Positions 43,888-53,404 are shown, counted from the first letter of the stretch. The stretch: 64,000 bases of DNA from Antrihabitans stalactiti (GCF_012932915.1 NZ_VCQU01000002.1:496001-560000); one strand, 5' to 3'. The notes: generated from the letters alone by a model not told the origin. Translations and numbers: made by a program.

Positions 43888-44883
43888 CTAAGCCGGAATC
43901 AGGGCCAGCTTGCCGACGGTAGCCCGGGCTTCCAGTTCCGCGAGCGCTTTCGGGCCGTCGGCCAAGTCGTAGGCGCTGGGGCAGCCGGGGGACAGCACGC
44001 CGGCTGCGATGAGCGAGAACAGCTCACCCATTACGTCGCCGAAGATCTGTGGTGCGGCTTGGATCAGCACGCCGATGTTGAGGCCGATGATCTGGACTTG
44101 GTGCTTGTACACCAACTCCCAGTTGGTGATCGACGCTTCGCCGCCTGGCAAACCGAATACGACGACGCGGCCAGTGACTCTCTTCGCCGACGTCAGACTC
44201 GCGGCGAAAGTCGCGCCGCCGGCCGATTCCAGCACCAGATCGACACCAAGACCGCCGGTCAGGCTCAGCACCTCGTTGGTGAGGTCGCCGCTGAGGGAGT
44301 TCAAGACATGGTCGGCGCCGAGTGCGCGCACTACCTCATGCTTGCCCGGCGACGCGGCGGCAATGACCGTCGCGCCGTAGTGCTTCGCCAGCGTGACCGC
44401 GGCCTGGCCTGTCGCCCCAGCCGCGGCATGGATCAGCACGGTCTGGCCGGCGGCGATGCCGCCCAGCGGCCTGAGTGCAGCCAAAGCAGTCGGCCAGTTC
44501 ACAACCAAACCCAGCACTTGTTGCTCGGTCCATCCGGGAGGTAGCGCCGCCGCTGCCGCTGCGGGTAGCACCATGTACTCCGCGAAAGCGCCGTCTCCGA
44601 TGCCGACGACGCGGGCTCCCAATTGCACGCCGGTTACCGCATCGCCCACTGCGACAACCTGTCCGGCGGCTTCGAAACCCGCCACGTAGGGCGGTCGCGG
44701 TCCGTCCAGGAACGTTCCATAGGCCTTCGAGATATCGGCGAAGTTGACGCCGGCGGCCGCGACACGGACCAGGACCTCGCCGGGCCCGGGAACCGGCACC
44801 GGCGCGTCGTCGATCAGGCGCAGGTCCTGCGGACCGTCGAACGAGACCTGCTGCAAAGCTCGCATAGTCGCGGAAGCGTTCAT
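43888..44883 (-). CDS. NADPH:quinone reductase-like dehydrogenase
   Basis: A zinc-free medium-chain dehydrogenase of 331 residues. The N-terminal catalytic domain has GEVLVRVAAAGVNFADI, and the nucleotide-binding fold has VLIHAAAGATGQAAVTLAKHYGATVIAAAS. It lacks the zinc ligands of alcohol dehydrogenases, matching quinone oxidoreductases or enoyl reductases. AAAAGGAG stands upstream of the ATG at 44883. It lies nine bases upstream of the sigma factor gene on the same strand, so the two may be co-transcribed. Confidence 0.87.
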   Translation of the reverse strand: MNASATMRALQQVSFDGPQDLRLIDDAPVPVPGPGEVLVRVAAAGVNFADISKAYGTFLDGPRPPYVAGFEAAGQVVAVGDAVTGVQLGARVVGIGDGAFAEYMVLPAAAAAALPPGWTEQQVLGLVVNWPTALAALRPLGGIAAGQTVLIHAAAGATGQAAVTLAKHYGATVIAAASPGKHEVVRALGADHVLNSLSGDLTNEVLSLTGGLGVDLVLESAGGATFAASLTSAKRVTGRVVVFGLPGGEASITNWELVYKHQVQIIGLNIGVLIQAAPQIFGDVMGELFSLIAAGVLSPGCPSAYDLADGPKALAELEARATVGKLALIPA

Positions 44884-44994
44884 GGTGATCGGACTCCTTT
44901 TCAGCGCACATGTTGGGGACCGGCCCTATCAGTGGGCCGCTCTTCCACCGTGTAGACCGTGTTCGTCGCCAAAAGGAATCGGCTTACGCTGGCG

Positions 44995-46584
44995 TCACCA
45001 ATGTCCGCGCAGGCGCGAGCGTACGGATCGGCCGTCAGGGTCGTAGATCATGCGGTACGCGGGAAGCGCCCACAGTCGGGTTAGCCTGCCGAGCTGTTCG
45101 GGTTCGTGTGGCAGGAGCCTTCCGGGCGGTCGATCGCCTCGCCGACCCGACTCGTGCCACGCCGCCAACCTGCTGGCAGACATCTCCAGCGCCTCGACCG
45201 CGCTCACTGGGTCGATCAGGCCGTCGTCCTCCGAGCCGTCGACGGCTCGATCGAGATGTTCCCGCATAAGGCTCAGACGCAGGTTTCTGGCGAACACGCG
45301 TGCCATATCGCCCGTCCCGGCTGGATCGGTGGGAGGGCGATCGTCGATGGTGTCGTCGATTACGGCACAAGATAATTCGCTGTCGTGCGTCCACGATCGG
45401 CGGTTCAAATTGTCGCTGCCGACACTCGCCCACACATCGTCGATCACGCAGACCTTCGCATGCACGTACACCGGGTTACCGCTGTGATTCTCGATGTCGA
45501 AGACGTGAACTCTGTCCCTTGTCGCCTCGCGGCAGACGGCTATCGCTTGCTCGCGCCCGACCATGTTCGGCGGCAATTCCAGCCGGCCGTCGACGTCGGG
45601 ATATCGCGGCACCACCGCGACGAGGTGCAGATCGGGATTCTCGCTCAAGGCAGCTGCAAACAAGTTGGCCACATCTTCGGACCACAGGTACTGATCCTCG
45701 ACGTAGATCAACCGACACGCCCGACGGACCGCTTTGGAGTACGCGCGGGCAATGGTTCGCTCACCGTGCGGGGCGAAGTCGAAAGCTCTTCGGACGTCCG
45801 GATAGGTCCGCAGCACCTGAACCGCATGCGTTCCACATGGTGGCGGATCGGGCGGTTGCGGCGGGAGTTTGCCTGGCGACAGATCCGCACCACTCAGCTT
45901 GTCTTTGACCAGGGCAATGGGCGAATGAAAGTCGAGGGGCGCGGGATCGTTCCACCGCTCGCGAAACGTCGAGTCGAGCGCCCCGACTGCCGGGCCGTGT
46001 AACTGCAGCTGCACGTCGTGCCATGGGGGATTGTCGCCATAGCGCGGCGACATCGAAATTGCTTGCGGATCGCCGCGGTGTGACGCGTCGTCGCGACGGC
46101 TGTGGCAGAGGTCGATACCACCGGCGAAAGCGACGTCACGTTCAGGAGCGCCCGGGTGGCGAAGCACCACCAGTTTCTGGTGGTGCGACCCGCCCCACCG
46201 GACTCGTTGGTCCAGAAGTACTTCGCCACCGGCCGCTTCGATGTCCTCACCGAGATGGCGGTTTTCCGCCTCGCTGTACTGGAACCGGTCGAGGTGTGAA
46301 CGCCACATGAGGCCTTTCACGACGACCCCGCGTTTCGCTGCGGCGGAGAACAATTCGGCCACAGTAGGGCCGCCCGGTCGCAACCGTTCGTCGGGATCCC
46401 CACGCCAATCGGTGAAGAAGAGGTGGTTTCCGGCTTCGAGCGATTGGACGGCGTCCACCAGTCGATCGAAATAGGTGGCGCCGTGAATCAGCGGCTCGGC
46501 CGAATTCTCGCGGGACCACGCTGGGATCGCGGACGCGGAGTTGTTTCGTTCCTCCACAGTGAGAAACCAGTCCTCGATCGGCAC
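44995..46584 (-). CDS. Phospholipase D-family protein
   Basis: A 529-residue PLD-superfamily protein. The second HKD motif is complete (VHAKVCVIDDVWASVGSDNLNRRS). The first reads HHQKLVVLRHPG, with Arg at the place of Asp, a variation that also fits the GGIDLCHSRRDD block that follows. Other motifs include FTDWRGDPDERL near the N-terminus. No signal peptide is seen. It may cleave or transfer phosphatidyl groups, but the substrate is unknown. The start is GTG at 46584 without a clear ribosome site. Confidence 0.84.
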   Translation of the reverse strand: MPIEDWFLTVEERNNSASAIPAWSRENSAEPLIHGATYFDRLVDAVQSLEAGNHLFFTDWRGDPDERLRPGGPTVAELFSAAAKRGVVVKGLMWRSHLDRFQYSEAENRHLGEDIEAAGGEVLLDQRVRWGGSHHQKLVVLRHPGAPERDVAFAGGIDLCHSRRDDASHRGDPQAISMSPRYGDNPPWHDVQLQLHGPAVGALDSTFRERWNDPAPLDFHSPIALVKDKLSGADLSPGKLPPQPPDPPPCGTHAVQVLRTYPDVRRAFDFAPHGERTIARAYSKAVRRACRLIYVEDQYLWSEDVANLFAAALSENPDLHLVAVVPRYPDVDGRLELPPNMVGREQAIAVCREATRDRVHVFDIENHSGNPVYVHAKVCVIDDVWASVGSDNLNRRSWTHDSELSCAVIDDTIDDRPPTDPAGTGDMARVFARNLRLSLMREHLDRAVDGSEDDGLIDPVSAVEALEMSASRLAAWHESGRRGDRPPGRLLPHEPEQLGRLTRLWALPAYRMIYDPDGRSVRSRLRGHW

Positions 46585-46682
46585 CGTCTAGATGTCCCCG
46601 GATTTCGGTCGCCTCAAACAAAAGGGTGGTCGAAAATCAACTTCCCACCGGCGGCAGCCTGACCGCAGGGGACAATCGACTG

Positions 46683-47426
46683 ATGATGGCGGCGGAGCGG
46701 GCGGATCCGATTGCGGCGTTGATCGAGGCGACCGCGACGGTCGGGATCGAGGTCGTGGATACGCGCGAGCTGGGATCGACCGCTGAACTCGTGATTCCCG
46801 AGGGCGAGCGCATTCCCATTGTGGTGAAACGCCTTTCGTTGGCGTCGGCGGATGGGTTGCCCGGTCGGCTGGTGAAATGGGAGCGGCGCGTTGCTGATTC
46901 GCGGGCCATTCGCATCGTGGTCGCGGACCGAGTCACCAACGACGCGCGTGAGCTCCTTCGAGGTGCGGGCTGGAGTTGGCTGGATCTTCGCGGCCACCTG
47001 CATCTTTCGGCTCCGGGACTGTTCGTGGATACCGACGTCGCGACGGTGAAGGGGAGAGGGCAACGGACCAGCCCCTTCTCGGGTCGCGGTGGCATCGAGG
47101 TCGCGGTGGAGTTGTTGCTCGACCCCTATGTATCCCAAGGGGTTCGGCGAATCGCGGACCGTATCGGTCGTTCCCCGAGCACCGTGTCCGAGGTGATGAC
47201 GAGCCTGCGGTCCAGCAACCTGATCGATGCCGAGCGAAAGCCGGTGTTGCCTGATCTTTTCTGGGCGCTGGCCGCCGAATGGCGGACCGTGTCGACGGAT
47301 GTGCAGACGGCGTTGCGCCACGGGCAGCCGTTGTTCGTGGCGCTGGACCTGGCCCAGGATGCGGACCGAGGCAGGGAAGTGCTCAAAGACTGGACGCCGC
47401 CGGAGCCTTGGCATCGCGTCTGGTAG
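46683..47426 (+). CDS. HTH protein with restriction-fold-like N-terminal region
   Basis: A protein of about 247 residues. The C-terminal winged helix includes GVRRIADRIGRSPSTVSEVMTSLRSSNLI. The N-terminal part, with a KRLSLASAD-type strand and ARELLRGAGWSWLDLRGHLHLSAPGLFVD, resembles the PD-(D/E)xK-like portion of AbiEi-type and related regulators. No toxin gene lies beside it. ATG at 46683 follows AGGGGA; a GTG at 46626 is an alternative. Its stop abuts the stop of the convergent kinase gene. Family assignment is tentative. Confidence 0.7.
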   Translation: MMAAERADPIAALIEATATVGIEVVDTRELGSTAELVIPEGERIPIVVKRLSLASADGLPGRLVKWERRVADSRAIRIVVADRVTNDARELLRGAGWSWLDLRGHLHLSAPGLFVDTDVATVKGRGQRTSPFSGRGGIEVAVELLLDPYVSQGVRRIADRIGRSPSTVSEVMTSLRSSNLIDAERKPVLPDLFWALAAEWRTVSTDVQTALRHGQPLFVALDLAQDADRGREVLKDWTPPEPWHRVW

Positions 47427-48599
47427 CTATTTGTTGTTTCCCTTGTTCTTGTCTTTCCCTTTGTCCTTGTTTTTGTCCACCTTTGGACCGTGATCGGGAT
47501 TGCTCGTTGGCGGTGGCGCTGGGGGAGCGACGACCGTCGAGTCCACCGTCGTCGGCTCGATCGTGCTGGTGGACGGCGCGGTCGGCCCGGGTGTCTGGGG
47601 ACTCCGGTCAGCGGTCGAAGCCATGAACAACAGCAAAGCGGTCACCGCGGCGATTGCGGCGATCAGACCAAGCCAGGCGCCACGTGACACCCGGCCGAGT
47701 AACGGGGGGCTCGAGTGTGGGGTGGTCTGCTCGGGCGCGTCGAGGAGGGCAGTGGCAGTCGGTCTCGGAGGCCCTGGTGGAGTCGGCTGTCGTGCCAGCG
47801 TGTGAGCGACGTCGGCGGCGCTCGGCCGATCACCGGGTGACAGTGCGGTCATCGCGGTGAGTAGTCGTGTCCACTCCGGACCGTGATCAGTCGGGATCAT
47901 TGGCGGACGATGCAGGCGCGCGACCGCAGCTTCGATGCCGCTACCCGGATAGGCAACGTGGCCGGTGAGGCACTCGATTAGCACCAGTCCGAGCGAGTAG
48001 ACGTCGGCAGGCGGACCGGCTGGGTCGCCGGTGGCCTGCTCCGGGCTGAGGTAGTTGGCTGTTCCGATTGCCATGCCGTGCATCGTGATTCGGGTGCTGT
48101 CCAGCAATCGTGCGATGCCGAAGTCGGTCAGTTTGGCGGCTCCCGCTGCGCTCTCGGTGTCGAGCAAGATGTTGGCCGGTTTGATGTCGCGATGAACCAC
48201 GCCGTTGCCGTGGATGTACGCGAGGGTGGTCGACAGTTCGGTTCCGAGTTGGCCGGTCAACTCGGCCGTGAGCGGACCGTCGGCAAGGCGACGACCGAGC
48301 GTGGGCCCATCGATAAATTCCATGACCAGGAACGGGGCAGTGTCGCCACCGGGCTCGTCGACCGCTCCGGCGTCGAACACCGTGACCAGCCCAGGGTGGC
48401 GCAAGGCGGCCAGTATCCGAACCTCGGCGTCGATACGCCGACGGTCCTGACCGGCGGGAGTGTCGAGACGAAACACCTTCACCGCGACCGGCCGATGGAG
48501 CAACTCGTCGTCGGCACGGAACACGTCGGCCATGCCGCCGCGGCCGATCCGTTCGCCCAACCGGTACCGACCTGCCAGGACCGAGCCCGTGGATATCAC
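47427..48599 (-). CDS. Ser/Thr protein kinase with short Lys-rich exterior tail
   Basis: A 390-residue membrane kinase: catalytic domain 10-265 (GRGGMADVF, VAVKVF, HRDIKPANILL, DFGIARLL, SPEQATGDP), a Pro-rich linker, one membrane helix (about 308-328), a Thr/Pro-rich outer segment, and a terminal run of Lys, Asp, Gly and Asn residues. There are no PASTA or PknH sensor domains. The basic tail might contact wall polymers or phospholipid, which is inference. The start at 48599 is an ATG with the TG(S)VLAGRYRLGERIG context usual for actinobacterial kinases. Confidence 0.9.
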   Translation of the reverse strand: MISTGSVLAGRYRLGERIGRGGMADVFRADDELLHRPVAVKVFRLDTPAGQDRRRIDAEVRILAALRHPGLVTVFDAGAVDEPGGDTAPFLVMEFIDGPTLGRRLADGPLTAELTGQLGTELSTTLAYIHGNGVVHRDIKPANILLDTESAAGAAKLTDFGIARLLDSTRITMHGMAIGTANYLSPEQATGDPAGPPADVYSLGLVLIECLTGHVAYPGSGIEAAVARLHRPPMIPTDHGPEWTRLLTAMTALSPGDRPSAADVAHTLARQPTPPGPPRPTATALLDAPEQTTPHSSPPLLGRVSRGAWLGLIAAIAAVTALLLFMASTADRSPQTPGPTAPSTSTIEPTTVDSTVVAPPAPPPTSNPDHGPKVDKNKDKGKDKNKGNNK

Positions 48600-48620
48600 C
48601 TGTGACTCACTTTCGTCGGG

Positions 48621-49220
48621 TCAAGCTCGCGGCCTGAGCCCGTTCAAGATCTGTGTGGTGATGTCGCCGAGCAGTTCCTCGGCCATCTCGGCAGTCATGA
48701 ATCCCGAGCTGACGAACGTGGCGATGCCCTGCATCGTCGCGAACGCGGCGACGCCGATCCGCAGCGGGTCTCCGGCGACCACTTCGCCGTTTGCCTGCGC
48801 TTCGGCGACCAAGGCCGCGGGTATCAAGAACGCTTGCTCGGCTGCCGCGGGTAACGCGGAACTTGCTGTCGGACTGTGCTTTCGGGCGAACATCAATTCC
48901 AGCAGCGCGGAATTTTCCGTCGCGAACCGCACGTAGATCCGCACCACCGACTCGAGCCGTTGCGGAAAAGATCCTTCCAAAGGCACGTCGGTGAACAACG
49001 CCCCGAACCGCTCGAACCCGGCCAACGCGATCGCGTCCAGTAGCGCTTGTTTGTCACGGAAGTGCCTGCTCGGGGCGCCGTGACTGACCCCGATGTCACG
49101 CGCGAGTTGCCGCAACGACAGGCCGTCCACGCCGGACTCACGCAGCGTCTCCTCGGCACGCGCGAGGAGTTCGCCGCGCAGATCGCCGTGATGGTACGAA
49201 CGGGCGCGAGTGAACGTCAT
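48621..49220 (-). CDS. TetR-family regulator of the divergent SDR gene
   Basis: A 199-residue TetR protein: N-terminal helix-turn-helix with YHHGDLRGELLARAEETLRESGVDGLSLRQLARDIGVSHGAPSRHFRDKQALLDAIA, then a helical ligand domain with LLELMFARKHSP, typical of the TetR_C_33-like group. ATG at 49220 is chosen because it starts just before the DNA-binding domain and leaves the 41-base palindrome free; the longer reading to 49262 runs into that operator. Confidence 0.9.
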   Translation of the reverse strand: MTFTRARSYHHGDLRGELLARAEETLRESGVDGLSLRQLARDIGVSHGAPSRHFRDKQALLDAIALAGFERFGALFTDVPLEGSFPQRLESVVRIYVRFATENSALLELMFARKHSPTASSALPAAAEQAFLIPAALVAEAQANGEVVAGDPLRIGVAAFATMQGIATFVSSGFMTAEMAEELLGDITTQILNGLRPRA

Positions 49221-49250
49221 GGTGTGTAGAGGATAGCTGAAAACTCGACG

Positions 49251-49291
49251 CAATGTAGGCATTGACTACTTTGTTGTCAGTGCCTACATTG
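49251..49291. promoter_or_regulatory. 41-base palindromic TetR operator with SDR promoter
   Basis: Nineteen-base arms (49251-49269 and 49273-49291, two mismatches) flank three bases; the outer 11 bases CAATGTAGGCA / TGCCTACATTG are perfect. TTGACT at 49262 and TACATT at 49285, 17 bases apart, make a plausible promoter for the SDR gene (ATG at 49298), with a very short leader. A repressor dimer pair here would block both genes. Confidence 0.78.
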
Positions 49292-49297
49292 AGGTCC

Positions 49298-50209
49298 ATG
49301 ACCACATCATCCTGGACTTCAGCTCAGCTCAACTCCTTCGACGGCAAAACAGTTGTCATTACCGGTGCGAACAGTGGCATCGGCCTGGTGACCGCGCGCG
49401 AACTGGCCCGAGTCGGCGCTCGCGTCGTACTTGCTGTCCGTGACACCAAACGAGGCGCGGACGCCGCCGCCACGATCGCAGGCAACACCGAGGTACGCGA
49501 GCTCGACCTCGCCGACCTGGCATCGGTCCGCAGCTTTGCCGACGAATGGACCGGCCCCCTCGACGTGCTCGTCAATAACGCAGGCATCATGGTCCCGCCG
49601 AAGGGCAAGACCAAAGATGGGTTCGAAACTCAGTTCGGCACGAACCATTTGGGCCACTTCGCGCTCACCAATCTGCTGCTGCCGAACATCACCGACCGCG
49701 TCGTCACCGTCTCGTCCGGGGCGCATCGCCAGGGGACGATCAAACTCGACGACCTCAACTGGGAAACCCGCGACTACAACCGGGCGAGGGCGTACGGGCA
49801 GTCCAAACTCGCCAACCTGCTCTTCAGTCTCGAATTGCAACGTCGTCTCGACGAGGCCGGATCGCCTGTCCGCGCACATAATTCGCACCCGGGTTGGGCC
49901 GCGACGAACTTGCAGTCACACTCCGGAAACCGCATCGTCAACGGCCTCATGGCAATTGGCAACAAGCTGCTCGCCCAAGACGCGGAAGCGGGAGCCCAGC
50001 CGACTCTCTATGCGGTCAGCCAGGACCTGCCCGGCGTCAGCTACGTCGGCCCCGATGGTCCTTTCGAGATGCGGGGCAAGCCCAAGCTGGTCGGGCGGAC
50101 GCGTGAGGCAGGCGACGTCGAACTCGCGAAGAAGCTGTGGACGGCCTCCGAAGAGCTGACTGGCGTGCAGTTCCCAGTCGACGCGATTCGCGGCGCGCAG
50201 CACAAGTAG
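49298..50209 (+). CDS. Short-chain dehydrogenase/reductase
   Basis: A 303-residue SDR with TGANSGIGLVTA for cofactor binding, NNAGIM, and the catalytic pair in YGQSK; the VVTVSSGAH segment supplies the Ser. Sequence style matches the retinol dehydrogenase/protochlorophyllide reductase-like group. ATG at 49298 follows GAGG and lies just beyond the operator; an upstream TTG is inside the palindrome. It is divergent from the TetR gene, so its substrate or a related compound may be the inducer. Confidence 0.9.
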   Translation: MTTSSWTSAQLNSFDGKTVVITGANSGIGLVTARELARVGARVVLAVRDTKRGADAAATIAGNTEVRELDLADLASVRSFADEWTGPLDVLVNNAGIMVPPKGKTKDGFETQFGTNHLGHFALTNLLLPNITDRVVTVSSGAHRQGTIKLDDLNWETRDYNRARAYGQSKLANLLFSLELQRRLDEAGSPVRAHNSHPGWAATNLQSHSGNRIVNGLMAIGNKLLAQDAEAGAQPTLYAVSQDLPGVSYVGPDGPFEMRGKPKLVGRTREAGDVELAKKLWTASEELTGVQFPVDAIRGAQHK

Positions 50210-50214
50210 GCGCG

Positions 50215-51012
50215 CTACTCGCCACGCCAAACAGGAGCGCGTTTCTCGGCGAATGCGCGGGGACCTTCCATCGCATCCGCGCTTCGGAGGACGGGTCCGA
50301 ACTCGGCCATGTTCATCGACCAGACGTCGTCGTGCCACTCGGACCCGTATTCCGCTGCGCGATAGATGATCCGCTTGGACGCCTGAACCGACAGCGGTGC
50401 ATTGGTTCCGATCTTCTCGGCGAGGGCCAACGCCGTCTCGACCACTTGTTCCTGTGGCACAACGCGATTGACGAGGCCCCAGCGGAGGGCGGTCTCGGCG
50501 TCGATCGGATCGCCGGTCAGTGCGACTTCGAGCGCAAGCTTGAGGGGAATCTGACGGGGGAGCCTGATCAGGCCGCCCGCCAACGCTACCAAACCTCGTT
50601 TGACCTCGGGCAGGCCGAGTTTCGCCTGATCACTGATGACTGCGAGGTCGGAGGCCAGCACGATCTCGGTCCCGCCGCCGAGAGCAAAACCGTTGACAGC
50701 GGCGATGATCGGCTTGTCCACGAAATGTTGGACGAACCCGGCGAAGCCTCGCTCGGGATGATCGGCGTCGAGGATGTTCTGGCCAGAGGCAAGGGCTTTC
50801 AGGTCGGCGCCCGCGCAGAAGGCGCGCCCAGCGCCGGTGACGACGGCGACGCGCAAGTCCTTGTCGGCGGCGAGTTCGGCCAATGCGTTGCCCAGTGCAA
50901 TCGACACAGCCGCGTTGACGGCATTCATCGCGTCGGGGCGATTGAGCGTGATCAATGCGGTATGGCCGATTCGTTCGAGCGTCACAGCGGGCTGGTCGTT
51001 GGTTGTGGACAC
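50215..51012 (-). CDS. Enoyl-CoA hydratase/crotonase-family protein
   Basis: A crotonase of 265 residues: GAGRAFCAGADLKAL (oxyanion loop), NGFALGGGTEIVLASD with the first catalytic Glu position, and LPEVKRGLVALAGG with the second. Both Glu residues are in place, so hydratase activity is likely. GGAGA stands before the GTG at 51012. It lies downstream of the TetR and amidohydrolase genes on the same strand and probably belongs to their operon. Substrate unknown. Confidence 0.9.
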   Translation of the reverse strand: MSTTNDQPAVTLERIGHTALITLNRPDAMNAVNAAVSIALGNALAELAADKDLRVAVVTGAGRAFCAGADLKALASGQNILDADHPERGFAGFVQHFVDKPIIAAVNGFALGGGTEIVLASDLAVISDQAKLGLPEVKRGLVALAGGLIRLPRQIPLKLALEVALTGDPIDAETALRWGLVNRVVPQEQVVETALALAEKIGTNAPLSVQASKRIIYRAAEYGSEWHDDVWSMNMAEFGPVLRSADAMEGPRAFAEKRAPVWRGE

Positions 51013-51032
51013 ACGCGTCTCCTGTCGTTGAG

Positions 51033-51635
51033 CTATTTTCGACGTGCAGCTTCGAGCAGTCGCTCGACTTGCGCCATCCGCGCCTCCTCGAGGGCGGGGC
51101 GCGGGTAGGTCGCCCGGAAGATCGCTTCGCCGTCGAACATGTGAATGAGCGAGGTGATGATGAGCTGGGCGAGTTCAGGCGGTACTCCGTAGTCGTCGGT
51201 GAACCGCTGACCGAGTTCCTCGACCTCTTCGAGCATCGCTTCGGCGACGGGTGCCAGTCTCGTCCGCAGGTCGGGGTCGGTGCGCGCGGCGACAAGCAGT
51301 TCGAACCACACGGTGTTGATTCGGTCACGAATTTCACTGCGTGCGAAAGAGATTGCGTCGGCGGCGCGGGTCACCCCACCCGTTGCCCGCAACTCCTGGA
51401 AGCGCTCGACGTGTCGGCGGCCGACCTCTTCTGCTGCGGCGACGACCACGTCGAGGCGCGAGTCGAAGTGGCGGAACAGCCCGCCGCGGGAGATGCCTGC
51501 CCGCTCACAGATCTGGCCGAGCGACGTGCGGTGGTACCCAACCTCGGCGATGGCGTCGATCGTCGCGTCGATCAGCTTGCCCATGGTGTCGGCGCGGCGC
51601 TCCGCTTGGGTGCGGCGAGTCGCCGGGGCGCTCAT
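51033..51635 (-). CDS. TetR-family regulator
   Basis: A 200-residue TetR regulator with DATIDAIAEVGYHRTSLGQICERAGISRGGLFRHFDSRLDVV as the DNA-binding part and a helical C-terminal domain. The ATG at 51635 overlaps the stop of the amidohydrolase gene in ATGA, and the crotonase gene follows after 20 bases, so amidohydrolase, regulator and crotonase form one unit. No palindrome could be assigned to it. The longer in-frame reading to 52157 is antisense-like and not used. Confidence 0.9.
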   Translation of the reverse strand: MSAPATRRTQAERRADTMGKLIDATIDAIAEVGYHRTSLGQICERAGISRGGLFRHFDSRLDVVVAAAEEVGRRHVERFQELRATGGVTRAADAISFARSEIRDRINTVWFELLVAARTDPDLRTRLAPVAEAMLEEVEELGQRFTDDYGVPPELAQLIITSLIHMFDGEAIFRATYPRPALEEARMAQVERLLEAARRK

Positions 51636-53404
51636 GCAGTGACCGGATCGAGCCTTGCCGCGGGCGCCGATGCCTCGGCGCGCAGGAACTGACCGCTGCG
51701 TGTGGTGCCCAGGTCCGGCGTCGGCTCGCCGTCGGCGATGAGTTGGCGTCCCGCCACAAACACTGCAGTCACGGCATCGTCGTTGCGGTTGACCATGCGA
51801 CGGAGTCCACCGTATTGCTCGACCGGTTCCTCGGCGTACTCGTCCAACGAGGCGTCCAGATGTGCTGGGTCGACGACGACGATGTCGGCGCGATCGCCTA
51901 CTCGCAGCCTGCCCGCGTCGATTCCGTACCAGTCGGCGAGTTCGCCGGTGAGCCGATGGACCGCGCGCTCCAGCGTCAAGAACGGCGTACCCGCTTGTTC
52001 GGCTGCGTGCGCGCGACGCAGCAACCGCAATCCGAAGTTGTAGAAGGACATATTGCGCAAATGCGCGCCTGCGTCCGAAAAACCCATCTGCACACCGGGA
52101 TCGGCCGCGAGCTTGTCCAGGTGATGCGGCCGGTGGTTGGAGATCGTCGTGCGCCACCGCAACTTCGTGCCGTGCTCGACCACCAGGTCGAGGTAGGCAT
52201 CGACCGGATGAACGCCACGGTCCCTGCCGACTTGTCCGAACGTCTTACCGACGACCCCCGGCTCCGGGCACGCGACGATCTCCGCGTCGAAGAAGTCGCG
52301 GTGCCAGACATGTGGGGTGAACTTGCGGTCGTAGTCCTTGCGGAAGCGGCGGCGGTACTCCTCGTCGCGCAGCAGCTCGTTGCGCTCTACCTGGTCGCGC
52401 AAATGCAATGCGGCGGAACCGGATCCGAACTCTTCGAAGATCACCAAGTCGATGCCGTCGGCGTAGACCTCGAAGGGCACCGGCAGGTGCTGCCAGCGGA
52501 AGTTGCCGCCGAGCGCGTTCATCGCGCGTGCGATGGGTCCCATGATGTGAACCAGCGCAGGGTTGGCCTTGAGGTCGGCCGCCGACAGCAAGCTGGTCTT
52601 GAGTGGCTTGCGGCCCCAGCCCAGCGTCGAGGTGATCATCGCCCCAACACTTTTCGGCGAGGTGATGTCCGGACCGGCCTGCAGTACTCGCGCCCGTTCG
52701 CGCAGCACCGCGTTCAGGCGCCGACGCTCGCGGGCTTTCGCGTACGTCGACGGCAAGGTACGTGACCGGCAGGTCTCGCCGTCGAGCTTGTCGAACAGCA
52801 ACTGCTGCGCGGACATTCCGACGAAGCCAGCGTTGAGTGCTTCTGACAACATCGACTCCATGCGGGCGAGCTCGCTCGGGGTGGGTCGCACGTCGGGTCG
52901 GGTAGCGCGGTCCAAACCCATGACCGCCGTGCGGATGTCGGAGTGGCCGATGAACGCCGCGAGGTTCGGTCCGAGCGGCAGGCTCTCCAGCGCGTCGACG
53001 TACTCGCGTGCGCTCGACCAGCTTTTGTGGGCACCGATGGCGTCGATCACGTAGTCGCGGGGAATGGCCTCGACTCGGCCGAACAGGTCGCCGGCATCGG
53101 TCGCGCCGACGTGGACGGTCGACAGCGAGCAAGAGCCCAGCAAGATAGTCGTGACGCCGTGCCGGACCGACTCCGCCAGCCCCGGACCGCGCAGCACCTC
53201 GACGTCGTAGTGGGTGTGGATGTCCACCATGCCGGGCAGCACCCATTTGCCGTCCGCATCGATGACGCGAGCACCGGCCGTGTCGAGGGGCTGTTCCGAG
53301 ACGGCGACGACGGTCCCGTCGCGTAGCCCGAGATGCCGCCGCGCCGACGGCGCTCCCGTCCCGTCGAACCAGAGCCCGTTCTCGATGACCACGTCGAATC
53401 GCAT
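51632..53404 (-). CDS. Amidohydrolase, D-aminoacylase-like
   Basis: A 590-residue amidohydrolase of the N-acyl-D-amino-acid deacylase type. The metal site is MVDIHTHYDVEV near residue 60, later GHSDIRTAVMG, SNHRPHHL and MGFSDAGAHLRNMS with the catalytic Asp. The N-terminal small beta-domain (VIENGLWFDGTG) and C-terminal RLRVGDRADIVVVDPAHL complete the fold. It probably cleaves an amide or carbamate. First gene of the amidohydrolase-TetR-crotonase unit. Confidence 0.87.
   Translation of the reverse strand: MRFDVVIENGLWFDGTGAPSARRHLGLRDGTVVAVSEQPLDTAGARVIDADGKWVLPGMVDIHTHYDVEVLRGPGLAESVRHGVTTILLGSCSLSTVHVGATDAGDLFGRVEAIPRDYVIDAIGAHKSWSSAREYVDALESLPLGPNLAAFIGHSDIRTAVMGLDRATRPDVRPTPSELARMESMLSEALNAGFVGMSAQQLLFDKLDGETCRSRTLPSTYAKARERRRLNAVLRERARVLQAGPDITSPKSVGAMITSTLGWGRKPLKTSLLSAADLKANPALVHIMGPIARAMNALGGNFRWQHLPVPFEVYADGIDLVIFEEFGSGSAALHLRDQVERNELLRDEEYRRRFRKDYDRKFTPHVWHRDFFDAEIVACPEPGVVGKTFGQVGRDRGVHPVDAYLDLVVEHGTKLRWRTTISNHRPHHLDKLAADPGVQMGFSDAGAHLRNMSFYNFGLRLLRRAHAAEQAGTPFLTLERAVHRLTGELADWYGIDAGRLRVGDRADIVVVDPAHLDASLDEYAEEPVEQYGGLRRMVNRNDDAVTAVFVAGRQLIADGEPTPDLGTTRSGQFLRAEASAPAARLDPVTA

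Noticed and set aside
46626-47426. AbiE-type toxin-antitoxin pair
   Set aside because: Only a regulator-like protein is present. The neighbours are a PLD-family protein and a kinase, and no AbiEii nucleotidyltransferase is seen.
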